This document shows, one piece after another, positions 15,211 through 23,109 of a stretch of 29,232 nucleotides of DNA. The stretch covers positions 1 to 29,232 of the forward strand of contig CAZMGB010000026.1 in the NCBI GenBank assembly GCA_964565775.1, given 5' to 3'. Numbering within the stretch: position 1 is the stretch's first letter; the number at the start of each line of letters is the position of its first letter. Source of the stretch: CAZMGB01 sp964565775. Its GTDB lineage: Bacteria > Chloroflexota > Dehalococcoidia > DSTF01 > JALHUB01. The position numbers and the translations under genes were made by a program. A model generated the notes under the pieces. It was given only the letters and a program-made list of their open reading frames with translations. It was not told where the DNA came from and searched no databases.

Positions 15211-16217
15211 TACCCCTTGCCTGCGCGTGTGAGCTCCCGAAGAAACTGCTGCGGCGTTCGATAGCCCAAGGCCTGGTGGGGCCGGACAGTATTGTAGATC
15301 TGTTCCCAGGCCAGGAGCTCTGGTCTTAGAGCCTCCACAGTCCAGCTCAGGTCCCAGACCTCATAGAACTCCTCGCTGTGGGTGCGGTGGGCCCGTTCCA
15401 CATGCCCGTTCAGCTTGGGCGACCGTGGTGGCAGTACGAACAGTCGGATGTGGCGGCGTTGGCACTCGGCCTCGAAGGTGGCCTGGAACTCCGATCCACC
15501 GTCTACCTGGATGGCGCGGACGGGGAAGGGCGTGCGGGCCTGGATAGCGTCTAGGAAGGCGGCCCGCCTCAGGCGGGTGGTGGCGGTGGCGCGACTGCGC
15601 ACCTCCAGGACATCCCAGCGGGAGACCACATCGCGGGCAGTGAAGTGCTTGAGAACCACGCCCGGTAGAGGACGGATGTCCAGGGTGTCCACCTGCACTA
15701 TGTCTCCCGGCTTCTGAGCCTGGTACTCCTTGGGCTTGCGAATAGCGTAGGGGCGAGGCGGACGGGGCCGGCGCACGGAGAGGCGCAGCGGCGGTGGCTC
15801 GACCAAGACGCCCCGCTTCTTGAGATCTCCCAGGATGCGGCCCACCATGGAGGTAGAGACAGACCAGCCGGCGGCGCGGAGGAGGGGCGTGAGCTTGTCC
15901 TTCCCCCACCGCGGATAGTGCTCGCGGAGCTGCTGCACGGCCTCCACCAACTCCGCTGTCCAGGTGGGTCGGCGTACCCGGTGGGGGCAGCGAGAGCGAT
16001 CCTCCAGGCTCGCCAGACGGCGGGGATTATAGCGCCTGCGCCAGCGATAGAACGTCTGGGGGCTGATGTCAAAGTGGCGGCAGGTGAGGCGGGCGTTCTC
16101 GCCGTGGCTCTCGTAGTAATCCATCCATTTCAAACGACGCCTGGCGCTGGGAGACAGCTCTCGCCCAAGGTCCGCCAGGCGTAATGCCCCGGGCGGCGTG
16201 CCGCTGATGATTTGCAT
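15210..16217 (-). CDS. IS481-like DDE transposase
   Basis: 335 residues. The N-terminal half holds helix-turn-helix segments (ARLTCRHFDISPQTFYRWRRRY and KDKLTPLLRAAGWSVSTSMVGRIL). The rve/RNase H-fold catalytic core follows, with Asp177 (IVQVDTLDI), Asp239 (AIQVDGGSEF) and Glu274 (NGHVERAHRT). The last two are separated by 34 residues, as expected for D,D(35)E enzymes. The C-terminal signature YNTVRPHQALGYRTP is present. The enzyme cuts and joins the ends of its own element. All catalytic residues are intact. An inverted repeat lies directly upstream of the ATG. Confidence 0.92.
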   Translation of the reverse strand: MQIISGTPPGALRLADLGRELSPSARRRLKWMDYYESHGENARLTCRHFDISPQTFYRWRRRYNPRRLASLEDRSRCPHRVRRPTWTAELVEAVQQLREHYPRWGKDKLTPLLRAAGWSVSTSMVGRILGDLKKRGVLVEPPPLRLSVRRPRPPRPYAIRKPKEYQAQKPGDIVQVDTLDIRPLPGVVLKHFTARDVVSRWDVLEVRSRATATTRLRRAAFLDAIQARTPFPVRAIQVDGGSEFQATFEAECQRRHIRLFVLPPRSPKLNGHVERAHRTHSEEFYEVWDLSWTVEALRPELLAWEQIYNTVRPHQALGYRTPQQFLRELTRAGKG

Positions 16218-16218
16218 A

Positions 16219-16240
16219 GTGACACCATTCTAGGTGTCAC
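16219..16240 (-). promoter_or_regulatory. inverted repeat immediately upstream of the transposase start
   Basis: Perfect 8-bp arms, GTGACACC (16219-16226) and GGTGTCAC (16233-16240), flank a 6-base loop and end 1 bp before the start codon. In RNA read through from outside, this hairpin would cover the initiation region and could limit transposase synthesis, as known for several IS families. The role is inferred. Confidence 0.4.
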
Positions 16241-16261
16241 CAATGTTTCTGGACGAGTACA
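16234..16261 (-). repeat. right terminal inverted repeat of the IS element
   Basis: 28 bp, reading inward on the minus strand TGTACTCGTCCAG, AA, ACATTGGTGACAC. One base longer than the left copy. Confidence 0.85.
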
Positions 16262-16303
16262 TTGGCTCCGTGCCGGCTCGGAGGTTGGCGGCCGACGCGC
16301 TTC

Positions 16304-17191
16304 CTACTGGAAGGCGCGCCCTCTCGCGGCTATCTGGAGATCGGTCCACCAGGCGACGCTTGCCCCAACGATAAGGAACGCCAGGCCCAGCCCGCTGAAG
16401 GCGACGCCGTTTCTGATCGGCAGCCAGGCCATGTCTTTCCCTAACTCTAGCAGTTGTACCACCAGGTAATCGCCTTCCCCTTCGGAGGCGAGCCGAAAGA
16501 CGAAGCGCGCCGTCACGGCGAGCACTAGGAACGGCAGCGCCCCCAAGGATACCGCGGCACCGAGGGCGGCGAGACGGCCATAGCCGCGCGTTAGAAGGAC
16601 GAGTGCAATCGCCAGCAGGAAGGCGAGACCTGCCAGTCCGCCGACCACGAGTCGTAGGCTGCCATAGGTGTCGTCTTCGAGCATGCCGAGGCTGTACTTC
16701 ACCGCGCCGGCTGACGAGAAGACGCCGATGTCCGCGCCCCGTCCCTCCTCCTCGAAAGCGGACATCCCTTGCTCGTATATCTTCGCCGCCGAGCGGTCCA
16801 GTAGCAGTTCTCGTAGCTCTTGCTCCGGAAGGCTGGCCTCCGCCGCTGTCAGGGTCACCTGCACCGGGTAGTCCGGGATGGAAATGCCTTCCTCGGGGGC
16901 CTGGGCGGCCAGGGTGTGGAGCTCTGACTCGTTGTCCGCCAGGAACGGGTCGATCTCCGTCAGGATCGCCACCGCCCGCCGCAGGATCTTGTGAGACGTG
17001 TCGGAGGACGCAAACTGGGCGAGGCTGAGGGCCACGAGCAGGGCGAAGACGCTGAGGGCCAGCACTGTGCCGGCGGCGATCTTCCAGACGTGGCGCCACC
17101 AGCTCGTCCCATCAGATCTCGCCTCGGGGGTGACGGCTGGTGGCGCTGGTGGCGCTGGTGGCGCTGGTGACTCTGATGTGTCCGCTGCCAT
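16304..17191 (-). CDS. four-TM membrane protein of unknown function
   Basis: 295 residues from the ATG at 17191, chosen because GAGGAG lies just upstream and the upstream RDD gene ends 8 bp before it. An earlier start would add about 65 Arg-rich residues overlapping that gene. The cytoplasmic N-terminus has a Pro/Ala repeat (APPAPPAPPA, from a tandem GGCGCTGGT). TM1 (KIAAGTVLALSVFALLVALSLA) is followed by an external domain of about 115 residues (DIDPFLADNES-like, with VQVTLTAAEASLPEQELREL), then three more TM helices. The family is unknown. It shares a transcript with the RDD protein. The IS element lies 43 bp beyond the stop codon. Confidence 0.7.
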   Translation of the reverse strand: MAADTSESPAPPAPPAPPAVTPEARSDGTSWWRHVWKIAAGTVLALSVFALLVALSLAQFASSDTSHKILRRAVAILTEIDPFLADNESELHTLAAQAPEEGISIPDYPVQVTLTAAEASLPEQELRELLLDRSAAKIYEQGMSAFEEEGRGADIGVFSSAGAVKYSLGMLEDDTYGSLRLVVGGLAGLAFLLAIALVLLTRGYGRLAALGAAVSLGALPFLVLAVTARFVFRLASEGEGDYLVVQLLELGKDMAWLPIRNGVAFSGLGLAFLIVGASVAWWTDLQIAARGRAFQ

Positions 17192-17199
17192 CGGTCTCC

Positions 17200-17799
17200 T
17201 CAGCTCGCAGGGATGACGGCGGTCCCGGTCACCCGGTCGTGCAAGGCGCGGTGCTCTTTGTCGAGCACGGCCGCCACGAGCGCCACGAAGGGCGACGCCA
17301 GCGACAGCAGGACCATCGTCAGAGTCGCCGCCAGCACCACTTCGCTCACCGTCACCGACGTCGCGATGGCGGCTACCAGCGCCCAAAGCACCGCCAGGAA
17401 GGGGTGGAAGAGCAGCGGGTTGAGCACGAGCAGTCGCACCACCGTGCCGCCGAGTTTGGGCGCCGTGCCATCGATGCGCACCACCTTTATTCCCGCCACA
17501 TACTGCCCTACGCTCTGCCCGCGCCAGAGGTAGAGCCAGACGTTAAGGGCGGCCCAGAAGGGGACGACGGCCAGGGTTATTGCCAGTACGGCCCAGAACG
17601 ACGAATCAGGGGGGTCCACATCGCCGAACTTGCTCGTAAGCAAGAGCTGGAGGCCGGCGATAGCCATGAACACCAGTATGAACGAAAGGAGGATGACGCT
17701 GTCGACGAGAAACGCCACAAGCCGCGCCTCGAGGCGGGCCCTCTTCAGGCCAACGGTGGGGACGACAGCGGCCGGCTCCTCGCTTTGGGAGAGCGCCAT
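17200..17799 (-). CDS. RDD family membrane protein
   Basis: 199 residues from the ATG at 17799, the first good start downstream of a promoter-like TATAAT at 17824. The RDD family shows as LKRARLEARLVAFLVDSVILLSFILVF (Arg, then Asp, in TM1), a second TM, then WRGQSVGQYVAGIKVVRIDG and a C-terminal VLDKEHRALHDRVTGTAVI. These are typical positions of the conserved Arg and Asp residues. RDD proteins are small integral membrane proteins. Some relatives have been linked to ion transport, but the role here is not known. It is the first gene of a two-gene unit with the four-TM protein. Confidence 0.85.
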   Translation of the reverse strand: MALSQSEEPAAVVPTVGLKRARLEARLVAFLVDSVILLSFILVFMAIAGLQLLLTSKFGDVDPPDSSFWAVLAITLAVVPFWAALNVWLYLWRGQSVGQYVAGIKVVRIDGTAPKLGGTVVRLLVLNPLLFHPFLAVLWALVAAIATSVTVSEVVLAATLTMVLLSLASPFVALVAAVLDKEHRALHDRVTGTAVIPAS

Positions 17800-17823
17800 G
17801 GGCTGGTGCAACCTCTTTGCGCG

Positions 17824-17850
17824 ATTATAGCACGGGCCCCAGCTCTCCAA
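17824..17850 (-). promoter_or_regulatory. promoter for the RDD/four-TM unit
   Basis: On the minus strand, TTGGAG (17845-17850) and TATAAT (17824-17829) are spaced 15 bp. The spacer is shorter than ideal but the -10 box is perfect. AAGAGG follows about 12 nt before the ATG at 17799. This supports the shorter start for the RDD gene. Confidence 0.5.
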
Positions 17851-17970
17851 GCCACCTGCCGCACGCCGCGAGAGCCCTCGAGCTTCCCTCTCGGCAGTCG
17901 GTACTGGCGCACTTGATGGGCCGGAAGTGGAGATGCTAGGCTGACGCCAGGGGCGCTCTCCTCTCCCTTC

Positions 17971-19245
17971 TTGCCCCTTGAGGCATCTCTGTTGCGCACG
18001 CTTCGAACGCCGCTCCGCCGCTTCCCGGGAGGCCCGGCCCTCCTGGCTGCGGTGGTAATCGTGCTGCTGGCGGTGGTAGGAAGCTGGCGGATCAGTGTGG
18101 CCGTCGACCTCCCCTCAGGCCCCAACGACTACAATCTCGTCCGCTGGGAGCTGGAAAACGTCGGCAACAAGTGGCTGTATGAGGTCGGCGACATCTTCCG
18201 CGGCTCGCTGAGTGACGCCGAGAAAGAGCGGAGGGTGGAGGAGTTCTTTGCCCTGAACAGGGAGATCGTATTTGGAGATGCGGTCGTCGCTCAGGCGGAC
18301 GCCGCGGGCACGCCGGTGAGCGCAGAAGCGCTAGCCACCCTGGCGGCGAAGCGGGAGCGACGACAAGAGCTGGAGAACACCGTTGAGGCTATCCTGGAGG
18401 AGAGGGTTAGCGCCGTGGCGCGCAGGGTAGGCCTGGAACGGTCGCTGCCCTTCTTCCCGGACTTTCGGCTTCTCTTTCCGCCCATCGATTTTGAGTTCGA
18501 GGAGCCGCCTCGGGTGCTGGCGATTTCGCCCCGTAACGCTATCTCCCTTGAAAGCAGACGCCTCCTTCGAGGCGATCTCACTATCGAGCAGATCGTCGCC
18601 CTGGAGAAGGAGAAGGAGGCGGAGGGCGTCTCCGCCCTCGTCGTAGCAGTCGGGGGTGTGGGCACCTATCCGAGCTCCATCCCGCCCGGCCTCGGGTACC
18701 GGCAGACGCTGGAGCTGGTCGCCCACGAGTGGCTCCACCACTATCTCTACTTCTACCCTCTGGGCCGACGCTACTTCCAGGACCAGACCCTCACCACGAT
18801 CAACGAGACCGTCGCCAACATGGCGGGCCGCGAGCTGGGGGACCTGGTCTGGAAGCAGTATTACGTGCCGGAACCGCAGCAGAAGGAGTCGGCCGCGCCG
18901 ACCACCTCGCCCGGGGAGGAGCCGGTAGACGTCGACCAGGTGCTGCGGCAGCTCCGCGTCGACGTCGAGCGGCTTCTAAGTGAGGGCAAGATCGACGAGG
19001 CGGAGGCGCTGATGGAGCAGAAACGTCAGTTCCTGGCCGAGCACGGACACTACATCCGCAAGATCAACCAGGCCTACTTCGCGTTCTACGGCGTCTACGC
19101 CGATACGCCCGCCTCCATCAGTCCCATCGGACCCAAGCTGGAGGAACTGCGCAAGCGAAGCGCGTCGTTGGGCGACTTCATCCGCACCGCGGCCCGGCTG
19201 ACCAGCGAGGGAGACCTCGACCGCGTGCTGGCCCAAGGCAGCTAG
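17971..19245 (+). CDS. membrane-tethered HExxH zinc metallopeptidase-like protein
   Basis: 424 residues from a TTG. No ATG is available at the N-terminus and the ribosome binding site is weak, so the exact start is uncertain. One N-terminal transmembrane segment (about 24-42) is followed by a long helical, charged region (about 55-150). At residues 252-257 the motif HEWLHH gives the HExxH zinc site. Glu279 in INETVANMAG lies 22 residues after it, a plausible third ligand as in gluzincins. The Glu-rich C-terminal region (about 310-365) looks coiled-coil. It is likely a surface-exposed protease or a zinc-binding relative, of no named family I recognise. It ends 4 bp from the convergent 73-residue gene. 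Confidence 0.7.
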   Translation: MPLEASLLRTLRTPLRRFPGGPALLAAVVIVLLAVVGSWRISVAVDLPSGPNDYNLVRWELENVGNKWLYEVGDIFRGSLSDAEKERRVEEFFALNREIVFGDAVVAQADAAGTPVSAEALATLAAKRERRQELENTVEAILEERVSAVARRVGLERSLPFFPDFRLLFPPIDFEFEEPPRVLAISPRNAISLESRRLLRGDLTIEQIVALEKEKEAEGVSALVVAVGGVGTYPSSIPPGLGYRQTLELVAHEWLHHYLYFYPLGRRYFQDQTLTTINETVANMAGRELGDLVWKQYYVPEPQQKESAAPTTSPGEEPVDVDQVLRQLRVDVERLLSEGKIDEAEALMEQKRQFLAEHGHYIRKINQAYFAFYGVYADTPASISPIGPKLEELRKRSASLGDFIRTAARLTSEGDLDRVLAQGS

Positions 19246-19249
19246 GATT

Positions 19250-19471
19250 CTACTCCACCTGGATCTTTCTTCGGCGGCGCCTCGGCTCTTCCTCCTCGAG
19301 CCGGGCGATGGCGGCGTCGACCATGGTGCGCAGCGCCAGGAGGGTCTCTTTGCGTGCCCCCAGAAGGTGCTCCCGAACCTCAGGCGAGAGGAGGGACAAA
19401 GCGGGCTTGCGGAATCGAAACACCAGCTCCTCGCCGGGCGTGTGCTCGACCTCGAAGAGCTTCTCTGCCAT
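19250..19471 (-). CDS. small charged protein downstream of the ArsA-like ATPase
   Basis: 73 residues from the ATG at 19471. GGAGGAG lies 7 nt upstream and decides this start over the TTG 6 nt earlier. The sequence begins MAEKLFEVEHTPGEELVFRFRKPA, has a helical middle (SPEVREHLLGARKETLLALRTMVDAAI) and ends in acidic then basic clusters (EEEEPRRRRRK). No known domain. It lies 43 bp after the ArsA gene on the same strand, so it is probably co-transcribed and may be an accessory factor. This is inferred from position only. Confidence 0.65.
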   Translation of the reverse strand: MAEKLFEVEHTPGEELVFRFRKPALSLLSPEVREHLLGARKETLLALRTMVDAAIARLEEEEPRRRRRKIQVE

Positions 19472-19514
19472 CGTCAACTCCTCCTCCGGGGCGCCGTCGG
19501 GGCCTGGCGCCCCA

Positions 19515-20687
19515 CTACGTCTCAGGCTCTGCGAAGCGCACTATGAGCCTGTCGCCGTCCAGGCGAGCGCCCTGGCTTTCCAGCCCCAGCAGCGCACGGG
19601 GCAGGATGAGGGATCGCTTGTAGCTCCCTACCTGGATCAGCAGCTCGTCGCCTATCTGGGACAGCGATATGTCCTCCTTGCCGGTGAAGGGTAGGGCCAT
19701 GGTCAGAGTGTACACCCCGTCCTCCTGACGGATCTCGTGGGCCTGGCCCTCGTACTTCAGCTCCGTGGGGTCATCCTCGCCGCAGAGGGCCTGCCCGAAG
19801 CGTTCCAGCATCTCCAGGCCCACCACCTCCTGCTCCATGAGCGGCGCCTTCAGGATCGGCAGCGGCGAGAAGCCCTCCTCTATTTGGCTGTAGTAGCGTT
19901 CCTGACTCTCCTTCCAGGACTCGAAATAGGCGTCACTGACCGACTCGGGGATGATGCGATTGCAGACCACGAGGTCGGTGCAGTAGCCGTAGAGGTTCAG
20001 GTAGGTGAAGGTCCGCTGAGCCTCCTTGATGACCATCTTCTCCGGGTTCACGACCAGCCGCACCGAGGAGATGCGACCGTCGGTCAGGATCTCTCTCATC
20101 CGGTCCAGCTTGTCGAAGAGGTCCTTGACGGCGGAAAAGACCTCGTCGCTCGGCAGGGGTAGGTCCGTGAAGCGGCCGATAACCGGGCGGGCGACGCGCG
20201 CGGCGACCCGCTCCAGGGGGAAGATGCGATGCATCCACCAGCGCATGATCTCGGGGAAGCTGAGGAGGCGCAGCGTCTCGCCGGTCGGGGCGCAGTCGAC
20301 GATGATGACGTCGTACTCGCCGGCGTCCACGTAGTTGATCAGGTGCAGGAGGCCCGCCAGCTCCTCCATGCCGGGGAGGACCGCCATCTCTTCCGCCACC
20401 ATCTCATCGATGCCCCGCCAGGCCATGAGCACTTTGAGCCAGCTCTGGAGGGTGCCCCAGTGCACGTCGATCTGGCGAAAGACGTCCAGCTCCTGGCCCC
20501 AGAGGCCCTTGAGAATGGGGACCGGCTCGCTGCCGAGGGGCATGTCGAACGAATCGCCCAGGCTGTGGGCGGCGTCCGTGCTCATCACGAGCGTGCGGTG
20601 GCCACGCTGGGCAGCGCACAGCGCTGTGGTCGCTGCGACGGTAGTCTTGCCGACTCCGCCCTTGCCTGTGTAGAGGATGATGCGCAT
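19515..20687 (-). CDS. ArsA/Get3-type ATPase with C-terminal HSP20-like domain
   Basis: 390 residues from the ATG at 20687, where the P-loop strand begins (MRIILYTGKGGVGKTT). A start 60 nt upstream would add an unconserved tail. The deviant Walker A (residues 8-16), the switch motif STDAAHSLGDSF and the DCAPTGETLRLLSFPE motif define the ArsA/TRC40 family of homodimeric ATPases. Arsenite-binding cysteines of classical ArsA are not evident, and no ars genes are nearby. The last 70 residues (HEIRQEDGVYTLTMALPFTGKEDISL to RLIVRFAEP) resemble an alpha-crystallin/HSP20 beta-sandwich, a known bacterial fusion. A chaperone or protein-targeting role is more likely than arsenic export, but unproven. 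Confidence 0.9.
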   Translation of the reverse strand: MRIILYTGKGGVGKTTVAATTALCAAQRGHRTLVMSTDAAHSLGDSFDMPLGSEPVPILKGLWGQELDVFRQIDVHWGTLQSWLKVLMAWRGIDEMVAEEMAVLPGMEELAGLLHLINYVDAGEYDVIIVDCAPTGETLRLLSFPEIMRWWMHRIFPLERVAARVARPVIGRFTDLPLPSDEVFSAVKDLFDKLDRMREILTDGRISSVRLVVNPEKMVIKEAQRTFTYLNLYGYCTDLVVCNRIIPESVSDAYFESWKESQERYYSQIEEGFSPLPILKAPLMEQEVVGLEMLERFGQALCGEDDPTELKYEGQAHEIRQEDGVYTLTMALPFTGKEDISLSQIGDELLIQVGSYKRSLILPRALLGLESQGARLDGDRLIVRFAEPET

Positions 20688-20794
20688 CTGAGGCACGCTC
20701 CTCGTGGCGACGCGACCCACGCATCTCATCGCCGCCGACTCACTCACGCTGCTCGCCGCCCGCGGAGGCCGCTTCTATCCCCACGGACACGTAC

Positions 20795-20800
20795 ATTATA
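20795..20800 (-). promoter_or_regulatory. possible -10 box for the ArsA gene
   Basis: TATAAT on the minus strand, about 108 bp before the ArsA start codon. No good -35 box lies at the right distance, because the hairpin repeat begins right upstream. Moderate to weak support. Confidence 0.35.
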
Positions 20801-20815
20801 AAGCCTACCGGAGAG

Positions 20816-20922
20816 GTAGGGGCAGGGCTCGCCCCTGCCGTTCGGCTCTGCCTTCGGCCCGATCTCAGGCCGAGGGCTCACGACGAAGCCTCACCCAGGG
20901 CGCCTGCGAGAGGCGCCCCTAC
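20816..20922. repeat. 107-bp REP/MITE-like element with three hairpins
   Basis: The outer ends are an 8-bp inverted pair, GTAGGGGC (20816-20823) and GCCCCTAC (20915-20922). Inside are three consecutive hairpins: GGCAGGG/CCCTGCC, GCCTTCGGCC/GGCCGAGGGC (one mismatch) and GGGCGCCT/AGGCGCCC (perfect, loop GCGAG). There is no open frame of note. The build resembles the structured intergenic repeats of many GC-rich bacteria. It sits between the arsA and permease genes. No second copy is seen in the window. Confidence 0.6.
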
Positions 20923-20991
20923 GGCCGGCGGCAGCGCCTTCCGCCCCTATCTCCTTCATGACCATCCGAGCGGTCGGCTTCACTGCCGCAC

Positions 20992-23109
20992 CTACCCTGT
21001 GAGATGGTACGGGATGCCGATGACGACGGTGTTGGGCCTTGATAGAAGGGCCTTCCTAAGGGGAACGGCCGGTTGGTTGTGCAGGATGCCCTCCCAGAAG
21101 TGGCTGGGCACGATCTCGGTCAAGACGACCGTGATCGTCTCGCCCGGATGGGAGTGGTCCAGGGCATCGACATAGGCCAGGATCGGAGCGATGAAGGAGC
21201 GGTAAGGTGACTCGATAACAACAATCGGAACCTCGGGGATGGCTTCCTCCCAGCGCTGACGCAGCTCCTCGGCCTCCTCCACGTTGTCGCTGACGTGGAG
21301 AGCCGTGACGTTGTCTGACATCGCCTGCGCGTACTCCACCGTCCTGTGAACAGCCTCGTTCACCTCGTCCACGGGCACGAGCACCGCCTGGCTGCGCGCG
21401 GAAGCCTCCGCGGGAGCAACGGGCGGCCGTGCCGGCGCCCTTACCTCCAGTTGCTTGCCCACCCGGTCGTAGTGGCGGCCGATGGTGATGAGGAGGTACG
21501 TGAGGAACCCGATTCCCAGCATGGAGATCCAGGCGCCGGACACGAACTTGGTGGAGGCGATGATGACCGCCACCACGGCCGTAGCAACGGCTCCGACCCC
21601 GTTGATCACCGACGCCCGGCCCCAGCCTGCATCCCGGGTCCTCCGCCAGTGCAGGACCATGCCCGACTGGGACAGTGTGAAGCCTGTGAAGACGCCGACG
21701 GCGTAGAGGGGGATGAGGCGGTGAGTCTCGCCCCCGAAGATAGCAAGGAGGGCTGCGGAGGCGGCGCCCAGGGCCACGATGCCGTAGGAAAAGGCCAGGC
21801 GGTCGCCGCGGAAGCTGAACTGGCGGGGCAGGAAGCGGTCCTTCGCCATGACGGAGGCGAGCACAGGTAGCCCGTTGAAGCTGGTGTTCGCTGCCAGGAC
21901 CAGGATCATGGCCGTCGCCGCCTGAACGATGTAGAAGAGCGGCGTCTTTCCGAAGACGGTCTCCGCGACCTGGGCCACCACAGTCTTCGTCTCTGATGGA
22001 GCGACACCGATCTGGTGAGCCAGCACCGTCAGGCCGATGAAGAAGGTCGCCAGGATAACGGCCATCCAGACTAAGACGGCAGCGGCGTTCTTCGTCTCCG
22101 GGGGCTTGAAGTTGGGCACGCCGTTCGACACGGCCTCGATGCCCGTGAGCGCGGCGGAGCCCGAGGAAAAGGCCCTCAGGATCAGGAAGAGGCCCAGGCC
22201 CTGGGTGCCGGCGGCGATGGGGTTGGGCGTCACCGCCTGCAAGTCGTGGTTCAAGAGCACACGCACGAGGCCGACAACAAGCATCAGGCTGAAGCTGGCG
22301 ATGAAGATGTAGGCGGGAATAGCGAAGATGGTCCCCGATTCGCGGATGCCCCGCAGGTTCCCCACCGTGACAACCCCTATGAACACGACGCCCAGGAGGA
22401 CCCGCTCATCGTGGAGGGCTGGCGCCGCTGAGGTAACCGCCGCCACCCCGGCCGCCACGCTAACCGCTACCGTCAGGGTGTAGTCGACCAGGAGCGATGC
22501 GCCTGCCACCAGACCCGGCAGCGTACCCAGGTTTTCCTTGGCTACGAGGTAAGCTCCGCCGCCGCTGGGATAAGCCCGGATCGTCTGCCTGTAGGACGTA
22601 GCAACTATGGCGACCAGCGCCGCGATGGCCAGGGCAATGGGAACAGAGAACTTGAAGGCGCCGGTGCCCGCCAGGATCAGGATGAGAAGGATCTCCTCGG
22701 TGGCGTAGGCGCTGGAGGAGAGGTTGTCAGACGAGAAGACGGCGAGCGCCTTGACCTTGGTTAGCCGCTCGTGAACCAGTCGTCCGCTGGCGAGGGGTGG
22801 CCCGACCAGAAGGCGCTTGAACTGGCGCCACACTGCCTCGAGGGCACTGCGCGGTCGTATCGCCACCTCCGTCGCCAGGAGGAGGTCCGGCCGTCCCAGG
22901 CGGCGGAAGGGCTGCTCACTGCGGGGAGCGAGCCGGACGTATCGCGAGCCGGGCTTGTCCCCTTTTCGGACCTCGCGGAGCTCGAGGTCCGGGATGAAGG
23001 GCTCGCGTCGCCTGGGCACGCGGTAGCTGCCGTAGCGGTCCAGCTCATCGTTTGTGGCGCCGGAGCGCTCGGCCGACCTTTTGCCAGGCTCCAAATCGCT
23101 GCCGTCCAT
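20992..23109 (-). CDS. APC superfamily permease, KimA-like (potassium uptake type)
   Basis: 705 residues. A cytoplasmic N-terminal extension of about 120 residues precedes a 12-TM APC-type core. The core opens with KALAVFSSDNLSSSAYATEEIL, the hallmark segment of the KimA group, and continues with YPSGGGAYLVAKENLG, GIEAVSNGVPNFK and AANTSFNGLPVLASVMAKDRFLP. The C-terminal 150 residues are a soluble domain with a universal-stress-like fold (QAVLVPVDEVNEAVHRTVEYAQ). KimA proteins import potassium with protons. That substrate is an inference here, and amino-acid transport remains possible. A 5-bp hairpin (GCCCT/AGGGC, 23113-23125) lies right before the ATG and contains the only ribosome-binding-like sequence. 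Confidence 0.82.
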   Translation of the reverse strand: MDGSDLEPGKRSAERSGATNDELDRYGSYRVPRRREPFIPDLELREVRKGDKPGSRYVRLAPRSEQPFRRLGRPDLLLATEVAIRPRSALEAVWRQFKRLLVGPPLASGRLVHERLTKVKALAVFSSDNLSSSAYATEEILLILILAGTGAFKFSVPIALAIAALVAIVATSYRQTIRAYPSGGGAYLVAKENLGTLPGLVAGASLLVDYTLTVAVSVAAGVAAVTSAAPALHDERVLLGVVFIGVVTVGNLRGIRESGTIFAIPAYIFIASFSLMLVVGLVRVLLNHDLQAVTPNPIAAGTQGLGLFLILRAFSSGSAALTGIEAVSNGVPNFKPPETKNAAAVLVWMAVILATFFIGLTVLAHQIGVAPSETKTVVAQVAETVFGKTPLFYIVQAATAMILVLAANTSFNGLPVLASVMAKDRFLPRQFSFRGDRLAFSYGIVALGAASAALLAIFGGETHRLIPLYAVGVFTGFTLSQSGMVLHWRRTRDAGWGRASVINGVGAVATAVVAVIIASTKFVSGAWISMLGIGFLTYLLITIGRHYDRVGKQLEVRAPARPPVAPAEASARSQAVLVPVDEVNEAVHRTVEYAQAMSDNVTALHVSDNVEEAEELRQRWEEAIPEVPIVVIESPYRSFIAPILAYVDALDHSHPGETITVVLTEIVPSHFWEGILHNQPAVPLRKALLSRPNTVVIGIPYHLTG

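Larger units (their letters stand above)
15184..16261 (-). mobile_element. complete IS481-like insertion sequence (about 1.08 kb)
   Basis: The ends are imperfect terminal inverted repeats. The left end (15184-15210) starts TGTACTCGTCCAG and ends ACATTGGTGACAC. The right end (16234-16261), read inward, has the same two blocks with AA instead of T between them. One transposase gene fills the element. TTGG occurs right outside the right end (16262-16265) and one base outside the left end (15179-15182), a possible but imperfect target duplication. Intact ends and an intact gene suggest a fairly recent insertion. Confidence 0.88.

Noticed and set aside
15041..15232. Plus-strand frame with GKRDSNPRPSAWEADALPTELF
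   Set aside because: It is the reverse complement of tRNA-Gly translated, a familiar annotation artefact.
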